Below are positions 1 through 9,036 of a DNA stretch of 64,000 bases, one piece after another. The stretch comes from Clostridioides sp. (GTDB lineage: Bacteria; Bacillota; Clostridia; Peptostreptococcales; Peptostreptococcaceae): positions 62,001-126,000 of the forward strand of contig JAISJN010000004.1 of assembly GCA_031261505.1 (NCBI GenBank), read 5' to 3'. Position numbers and translations under genes: made by a program. The notes beneath the pieces are model-generated. The model did no database searches, was not told the DNA's origin, and worked only from the letters and a program-made list of their open reading frames with translations. Each line of letters starts with the position of its first letter. Position 1 is the stretch's first letter.

Positions 1-275
1 CTACTATGGAAACCTTGACTATAATCGCTTATAAACAACCTATCACAAAGGTTGAAGTTGAAAATATAAGGGGCGTAAAATGCGATAAGGCGATTTCGAC
101 ATTGGCGGAAAATAATTTAATAGAAGAGGCTGGTAGGCTTGAAAAGATAGGAAGACCTATAATCTACAAGACTACAGATGAATTTTTAAAAGTATTAAAT
201 ATAACCTCGCTCGAAGACCTTCCATCAATAGACGAGATGTTTGGTGCAGAGGTTGCAGTGAGTCAAACAGTCTAA
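1..275 (+). CDS. scpB: Segregation and condensation protein B, C-terminal part (5' end outside window)
   Basis: ScpB binds ScpA and the SMC protein to form the bacterial condensin that organises and segregates the chromosome. About 90 residues are visible; the reading frame is open to the left edge (codons from base 3), so the ATG at 6 is internal. The stretch METLTIIAYKQPIT followed by an IRGV motif is the highly conserved second winged-helix segment of ScpB, and IGRPIIYKTTDEFLKVLNI is its usual closing segment. It is followed by a strong terminator. Order scpB, DUF2953, ytfJ is common in Clostridia and supports the call. Confidence 0.93.
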   Translation, partial: TMETLTIIAYKQPITKVEVENIRGVKCDKAISTLAENNLIEEAGRLEKIGRPIIYKTTDEFLKVLNITSLEDLPSIDEMFGAEVAVSQTV

Positions 276-317
276 CTCGAGAATTATTTCTATATTTGTA
301 TAAAAAATATATAGACG

Positions 318-365
318 AAGAAAGTTGTTTAAAACCAACCAGGTTTAAAGCAACTTTCTTTTTTT
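318..365 (+). terminator. Rho-independent terminator after scpB
   Basis: Stem made by GAAAGTTG plus TTTAAAACC on the left and GGTTTAAAG plus CAACTTTC on the right, followed by a run of eight T. It closes the scpB transcript. Confidence 0.85.
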
Positions 366-410
366 ACAAAAAAATGTATACATCCAGATAAATTTGATGA
401 TAATAACAGC

Positions 411-1034
411 ATGAAACTATTTGGAATATTTAGTATAACAAGTGTAATTTTAGTATTACTCTGTACGCTAGGAATAGTGTTTTTAATTCTTAGGTCGGCT
501 GTGGATATATATATCGACGGATCAATAGACGAGGATGATAAAAGGCTAGACGTAAAAGTTGGATTACTACACAATCTAATAAAGGTAAAAAGACAGTTAT
601 ACCCACCAAAAAATGAGGAAAATAAGGATGGTGAGAAAGATAAATTTGATAGGAGTATTCTAGTAGTCGAGGATGTATTGACTGCATTTGAGTTGTTAGA
701 AGAAGTGGATATCAAAGAAATATACTCGGATATAGAATTTGGAAGCACCAATATGTATTTGACATCAGGTGTCTTCTTACTCGCCAACACCGTATATGCG
801 AGTTTTGCTGGAATTTTAGATCCTGAGAACTTTTACCTAAAAATAACTCCAGACTATACGAGAGATTATATAATCGGTAAAGCTAGGATACATTTTAGAA
901 TTACTGTAGGTTATTTAGTATATTTATTGAGGGTAATACACAAAATATATTCAAAAAACAAAGGTAAAAATAGGGATGGTGATAGTTGTGAGAGCGACGG
1001 ATTCAATAAGGAGTCTTATGGAAACAACCCTTGA
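411..1034 (+). CDS. DUF2953 family membrane-anchored protein
   Basis: Unknown function. The first 25 residues form a hydrophobic segment (membrane anchor or uncleaved signal). A charged middle (Lys/Glu/Asp, residues about 60-85) follows. The second half has the DUF2953 pattern: a GSTNMYLTSG stretch, a short hydrophobic stretch, then a conserved P-D-Y segment and a hydrophobic C-terminal part. DUF2953 genes usually lie directly before ytfJ in spore-forming Firmicutes and their relatives, as here, where the two genes overlap. The last 30 residues are rich in Lys, Asp, Gly and Asn and are probably disordered. The family call rests on pattern and position, not on an alignment. Confidence 0.7.
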   Translation: MKLFGIFSITSVILVLLCTLGIVFLILRSAVDIYIDGSIDEDDKRLDVKVGLLHNLIKVKRQLYPPKNEENKDGEKDKFDRSILVVEDVLTAFELLEEVDIKEIYSDIEFGSTNMYLTSGVFLLANTVYASFAGILDPENFYLKITPDYTRDYIIGKARIHFRITVGYLVYLLRVIHKIYSKNKGKNRDGDSCESDGFNKESYGNNP

Positions 1035-1473
1035 GACGATTAAGGGCTCGATAGATGCAAATACAATAGTGGGGGATCCAATCCACACAGAGGATACCGT
1101 AATAGTACCTATATCAAAGGTTACAATAGGCTTTGGTATCGGAGGAGGAGAATATTCTAGGGGAAGTAAAGCCAGATGTAAGGGCAGGGACAGGCGCGAA
1201 GAACCTAGGGTTGAAATAGGTGAGTCTGAGAGGTCTGAGGCGGATAGAAACGATTCGAACTTCGGAGGTGGTAGCTGTGGAGCTATAACAGTCCAACCAG
1301 TCGCCTTCGTAGTAGTTGAAAACGGTGAAACAAGGCTTATGTCAGCGGATGACAATATGAATCTCGTGGATAATATTTTGACCGTAACTCCGAAGTTGAT
1401 AGAGAAGATCCAAGATATATCGAAGAAAAAAGAAAAGAAAGATAGAGAAAAAGAGAAAAGAAAAAGGATGTAA
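976..1473 (+). CDS. ytfJ: YtfJ/GerW family protein
   Basis: Small YtfJ/GerW family protein; in Bacillus the homologue is a sporulation/germination protein. The hallmark is the run from the SLMETTLETIK segment through NTIVGDPI to VIVPISKVTIGFGIGGGEY, then a Gly-rich middle and a segment CGAITVQPVAFVVVENGE. Start is uncertain. ATG 976 has a weak ribosome site. ATG 1018 has AAGGAG five bases upstream, but family similarity (I-x-x-LM) begins about four residues before it, so 976 or a GTG at 979/988 is preferred. It overlaps the end of the DUF2953 gene and is probably translationally coupled. The C-terminus is a Lys/Glu-rich tail. Confidence 0.82.
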   Translation: MVIVVRATDSIRSLMETTLETIKGSIDANTIVGDPIHTEDTVIVPISKVTIGFGIGGGEYSRGSKARCKGRDRREEPRVEIGESERSEADRNDSNFGGGSCGAITVQPVAFVVVENGETRLMSADDNMNLVDNILTVTPKLIEKIQDISKKKEKKDREKEKRKRM

Positions 1474-1480
1474 ATCCGTA

Positions 1481-1578
1481 TAGAATCCCCTGCCTCTAGA
1501 GGTGGGGGAATATTGTGATTCAGGGCATAATCACATTTCATCTGTGATCAAAATCCACCACTAGCAACCACTATTAAA
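1481..1578 (+). repeat. Diverged copy of dispersed repeat family A
   Basis: Behind ytfJ: hairpin ATCCCCTGCCTC-TA-GAGGTGGGGGA, then a second stem TGTGATT/AATCACA, then ATCCACCACTAGCAACCACTATTAA, which resembles the tail of the better family A copies. It lacks the 5' box (ATAACTTGAGA), so membership is tentative. Confidence 0.45.
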
Positions 1579-1600
1579 AAAATTAACAAATTTAACTATA

Positions 1601-1628
1601 TTCAAACCACTCTAAATTAGGATATAAT
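1601..1628 (+). promoter_or_regulatory. Candidate promoter for the acetyltransferase gene
   Basis: TTCAAA, 16 bases, TATAAT. It is the best sigma-A-like pair in the gap after ytfJ. Confidence 0.45.
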
Positions 1629-1726
1629 ATTATTACAAAAAGACTGCCATAAAGCTTTACACATTTATGTATATGGATGAATGGCACAACTGGTGCCCAG
1701 ATGGCTTAGAGAAGGGGGACTACAAA

Positions 1727-2224
1727 TTGATAATCAGAAAAGCTACTTACGAAGATCTTGACAAGATAATGAAGATCGTCGATGAAAACAGGGCAGCGAT
1801 GTTGAAAGAAGAAAACACGCAGTGGGACGACGGGTATCCTGCTGTAGAACATTTCACATCAGATATCGACAATGGAGTGCTATATGCAGCTGAAGACGAG
1901 GGAGAACTTCTAGGTGTTATATGTCTAAATGAAGTTGGTTCAGAAGGGTATAGCCATGTGCATTGGAGAAAACGAGGATCAGCGATAGTAATTCACAGGA
2001 TGAATGTCAGTCCAACTTTACGCCATAAAGGCGTCGGTAGACAACTGGTTGAGTTTGGAGAAAATCTAGCGAGAGAAAAGGGATTAGATTATATCAAGGC
2101 AGATACATACTGCGAAAATCATAGAATGATGGCATTTCTAAAAAAATGCGGTTTTGAAAAGGCAGGAGAGATATATCTAAGAAACAAACCGAATCCATTT
2201 CACTGCTTTGAAAAGCTACTCTAA
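1727..2224 (+). CDS. GNAT family N-acetyltransferase
   Basis: About 165 residues. Transfers an acyl group from acetyl-CoA to an amine; the substrate cannot be told. The fold begins at IIRKATYEDLDKI. The acetyl-CoA site is the segment IHRMNVSPTLRHKGVG (motif A, R-x-K-G-V-G form), and the family end is CGFEKAGEIYLR. The preferred start is TTG 1727, with AGGGGG eight bases upstream, which gives the usual M-I-I-R-K-A start. An in-frame ATG at 1667 would add 20 residues unlike the family. The gene stands alone with its own promoter and a terminator shared with the convergent MazG-like gene. Its last codons are partly duplicated downstream (see findings). Confidence 0.85.
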   Translation: MIIRKATYEDLDKIMKIVDENRAAMLKEENTQWDDGYPAVEHFTSDIDNGVLYAAEDEGELLGVICLNEVGSEGYSHVHWRKRGSAIVIHRMNVSPTLRHKGVGRQLVEFGENLAREKGLDYIKADTYCENHRMMAFLKKCGFEKAGEIYLRNKPNPFHCFEKLL

Positions 2225-2330
2225 CTTAAGAGCAAATTTCTATTTCATTGGCGTATATTCACAATGGATTCGTTGAATCACAATTCAACTTGTGTTTTGA
2301 AAAACTGCTCTAACTTGAGAAAGAATAACT
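2192..2330 (+). repeat. Partial tandem duplication at the acetyltransferase 3' end, with family A 5' boxes
   Basis: The gene end TTTGAAAAGCTACTCTAAC (around the stop at 2222-2224) recurs about 90 bases later as TTTTGAAAAACTGCTCTAAC. Both copies run into the family A start (TAACTTAAGAG and TAACTTGAGAAAG). The first box overlaps the stop codon. Confidence 0.55.
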
Positions 2331-2355
2331 ATTGAACTTAAAGAACGACTCACAT

Positions 2356-2408
2356 AAAAACCACCATAAGCGATTGTGCAATGCACATAGTCAATGGTGG
2401 TTTTTTTT
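2356..2408 (+). terminator. Bidirectional terminator between acetyltransferase and MazG-like gene
   Basis: AAAAACCACCAT pairs with ATGGTGGTTTTTTTT around a loop of about 26 bases. T runs lie on both sides, so it can stop both convergent transcripts. Confidence 0.85.
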
Positions 2409-2410
2409 GC

Positions 2411-2743
2411 CTAGAATTCAAGTTCGTCGTTGCAGTCCTTTATATAACCGCGAACCTTGAGTTTAGCGATATGTTCTTTTCTGATTTTTTCGATGTCGAT
2501 ACCGTATTGCTCCTCGAGTTTAAACATCATGGTAATGCAGGTTTGAGCCACATCCATAAGTTCCTTGGCGGTATTTTCGATTAAATCTATTTCGTCAAGC
2601 GAGTTGTTTTCACCGCTTAAATTTCTGTACTTACCTATACACTCAGCTAATTCGCCCTGTTCTTCACCCATTTTTATAAAGGTAGACTCAAGAGTCGGGC
2701 TTAGATTGTTGAGTTCAGGTAATGATATAGTTTTTAATTTCAC
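2411..2743 (-). CDS. MazG-like nucleotide pyrophosphohydrolase
   Basis: 110 residues, the size of single-domain all-alpha NTP pyrophosphatases. These hydrolyse (d)NTPs to the monophosphate and pyrophosphate and clean the nucleotide pool. The metal site is the helix MGEEQGELAE (E-E-x-x-E) and the later KELMDVAQT (E-x-x-D) in the partner helix, as in the MazG fold. It is a single gene on the minus strand with its own promoter, convergent with the acetyltransferase. The exact substrate cannot be inferred. Confidence 0.8.
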   Translation of the reverse strand: MKLKTISLPELNNLSPTLESTFIKMGEEQGELAECIGKYRNLSGENNSLDEIDLIENTAKELMDVAQTCITMMFKLEEQYGIDIEKIRKEHIAKLKVRGYIKDCNDELEF

Positions 2744-2779
2744 TAGAATTCACTCCTTTAGACTTCAAAATCAACTTAA

Positions 2780-2808
2780 ATTATACTAAATAACTAATAT
2801 AAATACAA
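2780..2808 (-). promoter_or_regulatory. Promoter for the MazG-like gene
   Basis: On the minus strand: TTGTAT, 17 bases, TATAAT, with the -10 about 40 bases before the start codon. Confidence 0.6.
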
Positions 2809-2890
2809 ATTAACTTTGTCGCATTCAGTTAAAAAAAGCTAGGGTGTGAAGGATAAAATAGAATTGTAGGAAAAAGATGTTGTAATTTGA

Positions 2891-2919
2891 TTTACCTTTT
2901 TTTGAAATTGTTGTATAAT
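2891..2919 (+). promoter_or_regulatory. Candidate promoter for the glucosaminidase gene
   Basis: TTTACC, 17 bases, TATAAT. It leaves an untranslated leader of about 105 bases that ends in AAGGAGGGAGTAC before the ATG. I recognise no known riboswitch in that leader. Confidence 0.5.
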
Positions 2920-3032
2920 TATTTATAAAGTTACAAAAATGTTACAAATATAGGTGTTATGAGAATAGGGCGTCATCATAGTTGAGTACACAGATTTAGC
3001 TTTGTATATGTAATATTCTAAGGAGGGAGTAC

Positions 3033-4076
3033 ATGAAAAAAAAATTGATTGTAAGTGCGTTGATTGTAACCAATCTGGTAAGTTTCAGTGGTCTCAGCGC
3101 GAATGCAGCTAGTAAAACCAGTAAAATGAAAGAAATTTCAGCTAACTTGAATAAGGCACATGAGATTATAAGTCAGAATAAATCAGATGATTCACATAGT
3201 GAGAATGCAGATACGGTGGATATAAATGGTTCGGTAAAAAATTATGAGAGCCTACCTTACAGCATAGATGCACAGATTGAATCACAGATTAAAAGAGGCG
3301 GAAATTTAATCAATAAGGCTGTAGCCATGGATAACAATGTTCTTACTACATTTAATATGGAAAACAACGAGCTTATGCCATTTAATATCGGGATAAGAGG
3401 TACTTATCAAGAAGCAAATAAAGAAGAGTTACTCCATTATTTAGATCCAAACAATTTCGTTGGAACTAAAGAAGGAATAATGCAATTTTTAAGAACGAAT
3501 ACATATAGAGAAATATCGGTCACAAGATTGAATGAGTATTTAGACAAGTATTGTGTGGATTACAGCAAGACTGAGCAAAATGTATTTAGAAACAAGGGAC
3601 AGGCCTTTAAGGATGCAGCTAAGAAATACAATATAGATCCAGTGTATTTTGTAGCACATGCTATGTGGGAAACTGGATATGGAAAATCTGTTTTATCAAA
3701 AGGACAGATGGTTGACTCAGTTGGAGGCAAACCACTAGATAAACCTGTTAAGGTGTATAATTTCTTCGGAATTGGAGCAGTTGACGGTTCGGCTAATTTA
3801 AGTGGAAAAGAAGCGGCGTACGCAAATGGATGGACGAGCGTAGAAGCAACGCTCGACGGTTCGGCGAAATGGCTGTCTGATGGATATGTCAACAGCACTA
3901 AGTACGTGAAACAACAGAACAGCGTATATAAGATGAGATGGTTCTATGAAGTATCATGGCATCAATACGCAACAGATGTAAACTGGGCGTGCGGCATATC
4001 GAGTATGATGTCAAAGTTGATTGGGATATACGACTCTAATGCAGTATTGACATTCGACATACCTCAGTACAAATAA
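3033..4076 (+). CDS. Secreted endo-beta-N-acetylglucosaminidase (GH73-type autolysin)
   Basis: 347 residues. Residues 1-26 are a signal peptide (MKKK, hydrophobic core, cleavage near SANA-AS). A linker of about 130 residues without clear family follows. The glucosaminidase domain covers roughly residues 185-330: YNIDPVYFVAHAMWETGYGK with E213 as the likely catalytic acid, then YNFFGIGAVDGSA and a Trp-rich end typical of GH73 enzymes such as LytD/LytG. It would cut the N-acetylglucosaminyl bond of peptidoglycan outside the cell, for cell separation or turnover. There is no cell-wall-binding repeat, so surface retention is unexplained. It has its own promoter and terminator. Confidence 0.86.
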   Translation: MKKKLIVSALIVTNLVSFSGLSANAASKTSKMKEISANLNKAHEIISQNKSDDSHSENADTVDINGSVKNYESLPYSIDAQIESQIKRGGNLINKAVAMDNNVLTTFNMENNELMPFNIGIRGTYQEANKEELLHYLDPNNFVGTKEGIMQFLRTNTYREISVTRLNEYLDKYCVDYSKTEQNVFRNKGQAFKDAAKKYNIDPVYFVAHAMWETGYGKSVLSKGQMVDSVGGKPLDKPVKVYNFFGIGAVDGSANLSGKEAAYANGWTSVEATLDGSAKWLSDGYVNSTKYVKQQNSVYKMRWFYEVSWHQYATDVNWACGISSMMSKLIGIYDSNAVLTFDIPQYK

Positions 4077-4087
4077 GTATGGCAGGG

Positions 4088-4140
4088 AACACTTCTTCTC
4101 TAGTATTGACTATCAGTACTAGGACGAGAAGTGTTTTTTT
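4088..4140 (+). terminator. Terminator after the glucosaminidase gene
   Basis: AACACTTCTTCTC pairs (with a small bulge) with GACGAGAAGTGTT, followed by seven T. An inner stem TAGTA/TACTA sits in the loop. Confidence 0.88.
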
Positions 4141-4157
4141 GCTGTTTAAAAAATATA

Positions 4158-4200
4158 ATAACTTGAGATAAATATCACCCACCAAGCAATACATATTTAA
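4158..4200 (+). repeat. Truncated copy of repeat family A
   Basis: Starts with the intact 5' box ATAACTTGAGATAAATATC, then CACCCACCA, then jumps to a tail AGCAATACATATTTAA. The second hairpin is missing. Confidence 0.7.
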
Positions 4201-4424
4201 TTTAATAGGAGAAACATGAAATATTTGGTCTGCAGCAAGTCGATGAATTTGTAAATTCACGTCGATAAATATGCTATAATTAAATGATAATTGCTTGTGC
4301 TACAAAGTACGTGGTGAGGGATTTTACTCCACACGGACCTTCATCTCAATTTATACGGTAACTAAAAAGTTAGACTTGAAGTTAGCGAATACTCATTTGC
4401 TAATGTAAGAAAGGAATGTGAAAA
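4201..4424 (+). promoter_or_regulatory. polC upstream region: -10 box and leader hairpin
   Basis: No gene is seen here. TATAAT at 4275-4280 is the likely -10; no good -35 is visible. The leader then holds the imperfect hairpin CGTGGTGAG/CTCCACACG around 4310-4340 and ends in AAGAAAGGAATG before the polC ATG. It matches no riboswitch I know. Confidence 0.4.
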
Positions 4425-7400
4425 ATGCAAACTGTTAAGGAATACTTGGACAAGTTAGAGATTAACAATTCAATTCTCGAAAGACAGCTAAAAGAAGTGT
4501 TCATAAAAAAAGTTGTCTACTTTAAAGAAGATAAAATAGTATACTTCTACCTTACATCAAAAGACATAGTGTCTCATGACTTCTTAAATGTATTCAGAGA
4601 TGAATTAGCAGGGAAGCTTGACTACTTTAAAGAAATTAGGATAAAGATAAGATTCACTGGATACGAGAGGGCTAAGTACAAGGATATAATAAAAAAATAC
4701 TGGGTCAATATAATATACATATTAAAGACGCTTTGCCCATCGATATCTGTATGGCAGAAGAACGTGGAGTATATGTGTATAGACGAAGATTTAAAAATAA
4801 AATTACCTAAAGAGATGTTCTACGATAGGCTGATGGAAAGGAACGTCGTGTCTGTTCTCAAAAATGTTTTAAATGAGGAACTAGGTATAGATTTGAATAT
4901 AACCATAGAAAAGGCAGTGGACGTTGAAATAGATAGGGATAAGATAATAGCGAGAAGTGAGCAGAGGATAGTTGAAAAAATTAAGGCATTGGAGTTCGCG
5001 CAGCCAAATGTGAGCGGTGATGACGAAGAGTGTTGTGCCATCTTTAATGAGACTGTAGATGAGAAGATGATATTTGGAGAGAACGTCAATGCTCCAGTTG
5101 AGAAGATTGCGGACCTAAACGAAGCATCTGGAACTGTAGGTGTATTGGGTGAGGTATTCGACGTCGAGACAAAGGAACTTAGAAATGGAAAAATACTGAT
5201 GATAGCACTTCTCACAGACCACACTAGTTCGATATCTGCAAAACTATTCCTCACAGATATGAACAAGGACAGGGTGCTCAGCAGGATAAAGAAGGGCAGC
5301 TACCTAAAGATCAAGGGAGATGTCCTATTTGACACTTATCAGAGGGAAATAAGTATGACGATAAGTGGCATGAGAGAAGAGAAAAAAGTAGAAAGACAGG
5401 ATACAGCTCCTGTAAAGAGGGTTGAACTCCATGCACATACTCAGATGTCGTCTATGGATGCGATAACTCCTGTCAAGGGATTAGTGAATAGAGCAATATC
5501 CTGGGGACATAAGGCTATTGCAATCACTGACCATGGGGTGGTTCAAGGATTCCCGGACGCCATGAACGCGGCAAAGGGCAACGATATAAAAATACTCTAC
5601 GGAGTTGAGGGATATATAGTTGAAGATGATTTCAAGATAATTGAAGAGCCTAATGAAAAGTCGCTATCCCAAGAGTTTGTGGTGTTTGATATAGAGACTA
5701 CTGGTTTTTCGAATACAAAGGACAGGATAACAGAGATAGGTGCAGTGAAGATAAGGGATTTTGAGGTTGTTGAGAGATTTAGCGAACTTATAAATCCAGA
5801 GAAGGACATCTCGTATAAGATTCAAGAGTTGACTGGAATTACAAACGACCTCGTCAAAGATAAGCCTACAATACGCGAAGTGCTTCCAAAGTTCTTGGAC
5901 TTTATAGGAGGTGCGGTGCTTGTCGCCCACAACGCAGAGTTTGATACGGGATTCATAGCTGAAAAATGCAAGCAAATGGGCTATGAGTACAATAGCAAAT
6001 ACGTGGATACATTGATGCTCGCAAGGGTACTACTTCCAGAGCTAAAGCGATTTAAACTAAACAACGTGGCAAAGGCATTGGGAGTTCCTCTATTAAACCA
6101 CCATAGGGCGGTGGATGATGCAGAGGCAACGGCTCATATATTCATAAAGTTCTTAGAAATGCTTAGGGATAAGGGTGCGAATACCTTGGCAGAGGTAAAT
6201 GAGGTATTGGGCAGGATAGATTACAGCAAGTTAAAGACCAATCATATAAGTTTAATTGCAAAGAATTTAGTTGGATTAAAAAACATGTACAAGATAATTT
6301 CAGATGCCCATATAGAGCATTTTTATAGACAACCTCGTATTCTAAGGAGCGTGCTTACAAGGCTAGGCGATGGAATAATCATAGGATCAGCCTGTGCATC
6401 TGGAGTCCTATTCGACGCTGTCAAGAAAAACAAGACGGACGAGGAAATTGGAAAGATATTAGATATGTACGATTACGTAGAGGTAATGCCTACCGAAAAC
6501 AACAGGTTTATGATAGAAAATGGAGAGGTCGACGACGAGGAAGAACTTCAAAATATAAATAGAAGGCTGATAGAAGTAGCGAAGAAATTCGGAAAAATTC
6601 CAGTTGCCACAGGTGATGTTCATTTTTTGGACAAACACGAGGCAGTACTTAGAAACGTGCTAAAGTATTCTCAAGGGTTTAAGGTAGACGATTACGAGAC
6701 ATATCTGCATTTTAGGACGACAGATGAGATGTTAGATGAGTTTAGCTATCTCGGTGAAGAATTGGCGTACGAGGTGGTTGTGGAAAATTCAAATAAGATT
6801 GCAGACATGGTTGAAAATATTAAACCAGTTCCAGATGAGACGTTTGCACCAGTGATAGAGGGATCAGACGTCGAGTTGAGAGAGATGTGCTATAAAAAGG
6901 CGATTAGGATATACGGAGATCCTATGCCAGATGTTGTGAAAAAGAGGCTGGATAGAGAGCTGAACTCTATAATAAGCAATGGATACGCAGTGATGTACAT
7001 CATAGCGCAAAAACTAGTTACAAAGTCGCTTTCAGACGGATACTACGTTGGATCGAGGGGGTCTGTCGGCTCGTCATTAGCGGCTACGATGAGCGATATC
7101 ACCGAGGTAAATCCGCTTCCGGCACATTATATCTGTGAAAATCCAGATTGCAAGTACTCGTATTTCTACGATGTAGGTGAATGGGGATCAGGTGTGGACC
7201 TACCCGACAAGATATGTCCAAAATGCGGAAGACAACTTGCAAAAAATGGTCACGATATACCATTTGAAGTTTTCTTGGGGTTTGAGGGAGATAAGGAACC
7301 GGATATAGACCTTAATTTCTCAGGAAATTACCAGCCTGTCATCCATAAATACACTGAGGAACTCTTCGGTGAGGGCTATGTCTACAGAGCGGGAACAATT

Positions 7401-8726
7401 GGCACGGTTGCAGATAAGACAGCTTATGGATACGCTAGAAAATATACAGAAGAAAACAATATAAACGTGCCAAATGCAGAAGTACTAAGGCTTGCGAATG
7501 GATGTACCGGGGTGAAAAGGACATCTGGACAGCATCCAGGTGGGGTAATGGTAGTTCCAGACTACAAGGAAATATACGACTTTTCTCCTATACAGTACCC
7601 GGCAAACGATAGGGAGTCCGGTGTAATAACCACTCATTTTGACTATCATTCCATAAGTGGTAGAATACTAAAACTCGATATACTTGGACACGACGGCCCT
7701 ACACTTATAAGGATGATAGAAGATATTACAGGCATAACAATAACAGACATACCTCTAGACGACGAGAAGACAATGTCGCTATTTACATCTACCGAGGCCT
7801 TAGGAGTTACCCCAGAGGAAATTCACTGTCCAATCGGTTGTCTTGCGATTCCAGAGTTTGGAACGAAATTCGTAAGACAGATGCTCCTTGATACAAAGCC
7901 ATCTACCTTTGCTGAGTTGGTCAGGATATCCGGGCTTTCACACGGTACTGATGTATGGGTAAACAACGCCCAAGACTTGGTTAGAGAAAACGTCGTAGGT
8001 CTTAAGGACGTTATATCGACTAGGGACGATATAATGAACAATCTGATATTTCTAGGACTTCCTCCTAAGATGGCATTTACTATAATGGAGAGTGTAAGAA
8101 AGGGTAAGGGTCTAAAGCCGGAGCATTTAGAGGCTATGATCGAGCATGAGGTACCTGACTGGTACATAGACTCTTGCAAAAAGATAAAGTACATGTTCCC
8201 AAAAGCTCATGCAGTAGCATATGTCATGACTTCATTTAGGTTGGCGTACTGCAAGGTACATTATCCAGAGGCATTTTACGCAACTTACTTCACAACCAAG
8301 GTGGATGATTTTGACGCTGACCTCATTATAAATGGAATAGATGCGATATCGGCTAAGATGAGTGAGATAGAGGAATTAGGAAATGAGGCTACTGTCAAGG
8401 AAAAGGGAATGTACACAATCTTAGAGGTTGCGAGGGAGATGTACGCCAGAGGTATAAAAATACTTCCAGTGGATATATACGAATCCCACGCTACAGAGTT
8501 TAAGGTGGTAGGGGATAGGACGATCCTTCCTCCGATGACATCTCTTCAAGGGCTTGGAGAGAATGCTGCATTAAACATAATGAGCGAGAGACAAAACGGG
8601 GAATTTATTTCGAAAGAGGATTTGAGAAAGAGGGCTAAGGTGTCTAAACCCGTTATCGAAGTCCTTACAAAACATGGTTCTCTAGAAGGAATGAGCGATA
8701 GGGATCAACTGGCATTTAAATGTTGA
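4425..8726 (+). CDS. polC: DNA polymerase III PolC-type, replicative alpha subunit with proofreading exonuclease
   Basis: 1433 residues, the normal length for Gram-positive PolC, the main replicative polymerase. In order: an N-terminal region (1-230), an OB-fold part (about 240-330), a PHP domain beginning VELHAHTQMSS and split by the DEDDh exonuclease (VFDIETTGFS, D422 and E424; later AHNAEFDTGF and HHRAVDDAEA), the polymerase palm with EPDIDLNFSG near residue 960, and a zinc finger just before it (C-x4-C ... CPKCG). The start at ATG 4425 has AAGAAAGGAATG upstream. As in Bacillus, polC precedes rimP-nusA, but here 480 bases with a repeat copy and a new promoter separate them. Confidence 0.97.
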   Translation: MQTVKEYLDKLEINNSILERQLKEVFIKKVVYFKEDKIVYFYLTSKDIVSHDFLNVFRDELAGKLDYFKEIRIKIRFTGYERAKYKDIIKKYWVNIIYILKTLCPSISVWQKNVEYMCIDEDLKIKLPKEMFYDRLMERNVVSVLKNVLNEELGIDLNITIEKAVDVEIDRDKIIARSEQRIVEKIKALEFAQPNVSGDDEECCAIFNETVDEKMIFGENVNAPVEKIADLNEASGTVGVLGEVFDVETKELRNGKILMIALLTDHTSSISAKLFLTDMNKDRVLSRIKKGSYLKIKGDVLFDTYQREISMTISGMREEKKVERQDTAPVKRVELHAHTQMSSMDAITPVKGLVNRAISWGHKAIAITDHGVVQGFPDAMNAAKGNDIKILYGVEGYIVEDDFKIIEEPNEKSLSQEFVVFDIETTGFSNTKDRITEIGAVKIRDFEVVERFSELINPEKDISYKIQELTGITNDLVKDKPTIREVLPKFLDFIGGAVLVAHNAEFDTGFIAEKCKQMGYEYNSKYVDTLMLARVLLPELKRFKLNNVAKALGVPLLNHHRAVDDAEATAHIFIKFLEMLRDKGANTLAEVNEVLGRIDYSKLKTNHISLIAKNLVGLKNMYKIISDAHIEHFYRQPRILRSVLTRLGDGIIIGSACASGVLFDAVKKNKTDEEIGKILDMYDYVEVMPTENNRFMIENGEVDDEEELQNINRRLIEVAKKFGKIPVATGDVHFLDKHEAVLRNVLKYSQGFKVDDYETYLHFRTTDEMLDEFSYLGEELAYEVVVENSNKIADMVENIKPVPDETFAPVIEGSDVELREMCYKKAIRIYGDPMPDVVKKRLDRELNSIISNGYAVMYIIAQKLVTKSLSDGYYVGSRGSVGSSLAATMSDITEVNPLPAHYICENPDCKYSYFYDVGEWGSGVDLPDKICPKCGRQLAKNGHDIPFEVFLGFEGDKEPDIDLNFSGNYQPVIHKYTEELFGEGYVYRAGTIGTVADKTAYGYARKYTEENNINVPNAEVLRLANGCTGVKRTSGQHPGGVMVVPDYKEIYDFSPIQYPANDRESGVITTHFDYHSISGRILKLDILGHDGPTLIRMIEDITGITITDIPLDDEKTMSLFTSTEALGVTPEEIHCPIGCLAIPEFGTKFVRQMLLDTKPSTFAELVRISGLSHGTDVWVNNAQDLVRENVVGLKDVISTRDDIMNNLIFLGLPPKMAFTIMESVRKGKGLKPEHLEAMIEHEVPDWYIDSCKKIKYMFPKAHAVAYVMTSFRLAYCKVHYPEAFYATYFTTKVDDFDADLIINGIDAISAKMSEIEELGNEATVKEKGMYTILEVAREMYARGIKILPVDIYESHATEFKVVGDRTILPPMTSLQGLGENAALNIMSERQNGEFISKEDLRKRAKVSKPVIEVLTKHGSLEGMSDRDQLAFKC

Positions 8727-8761
8727 TAGTATAGGAGAATCGACAGGACTCAAAGAGTGTT

Positions 8762-8865
8762 TATAACTTGAGATAAATGTACCCCCACATCTACAGGTGG
8801 CGGGCATAAACCTCATTTTAGTGGGAGTTAAATCTCACACTGAAAGAGTTGAATAACCATTTAAC
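8762..8865 (+). repeat. Full-length copy of repeat family A
   Basis: Begins ATAACTTGAGATAAATGT, then the apical hairpin CCCCCACAT..ACAGGTGGCGGG, CCTCATTTTAGTGGGAG and the second hairpin (GTGGGAG-TTAA-ATCTCAC). It ends GTTGAATAACCATTTAACC. It lies about 35 bases after the polC stop. Confidence 0.8.
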
Positions 8866-9036
8866 CTTAGATTATTAGAAAAGCGACGAGTATTATAATG
8901 GATTTCTATAGTGACTTTTTTGGAAATTTACCCAAATAAAATTCGGATTTACATTGAATTTTGCGTTTGTCAACTAAAACTTGCAAAAATTTTGTATTTG
9001 TGATAACATATACCTAGTAAAAGAGTATACTTTGCG
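8866..9036 (+). promoter_or_regulatory. Promoter for the rimP-nusA operon within a gene-free stretch
   Basis: The stretch 8866-8980 is AT-rich and holds nothing I recognise. TTGCAA (8981-8986), 17 bases, TAACAT (9004-9009) is the best promoter. The transcript would start near 9017, only about 20 bases before a terminator-like hairpin. Confidence 0.45.

Noticed and set aside
951..1541. 196-codon minus-strand frame over ytfJ
   Set aside because: Ser/Phe/Ile-rich shadow of the ytfJ reading frame; no ribosome site and no known family.
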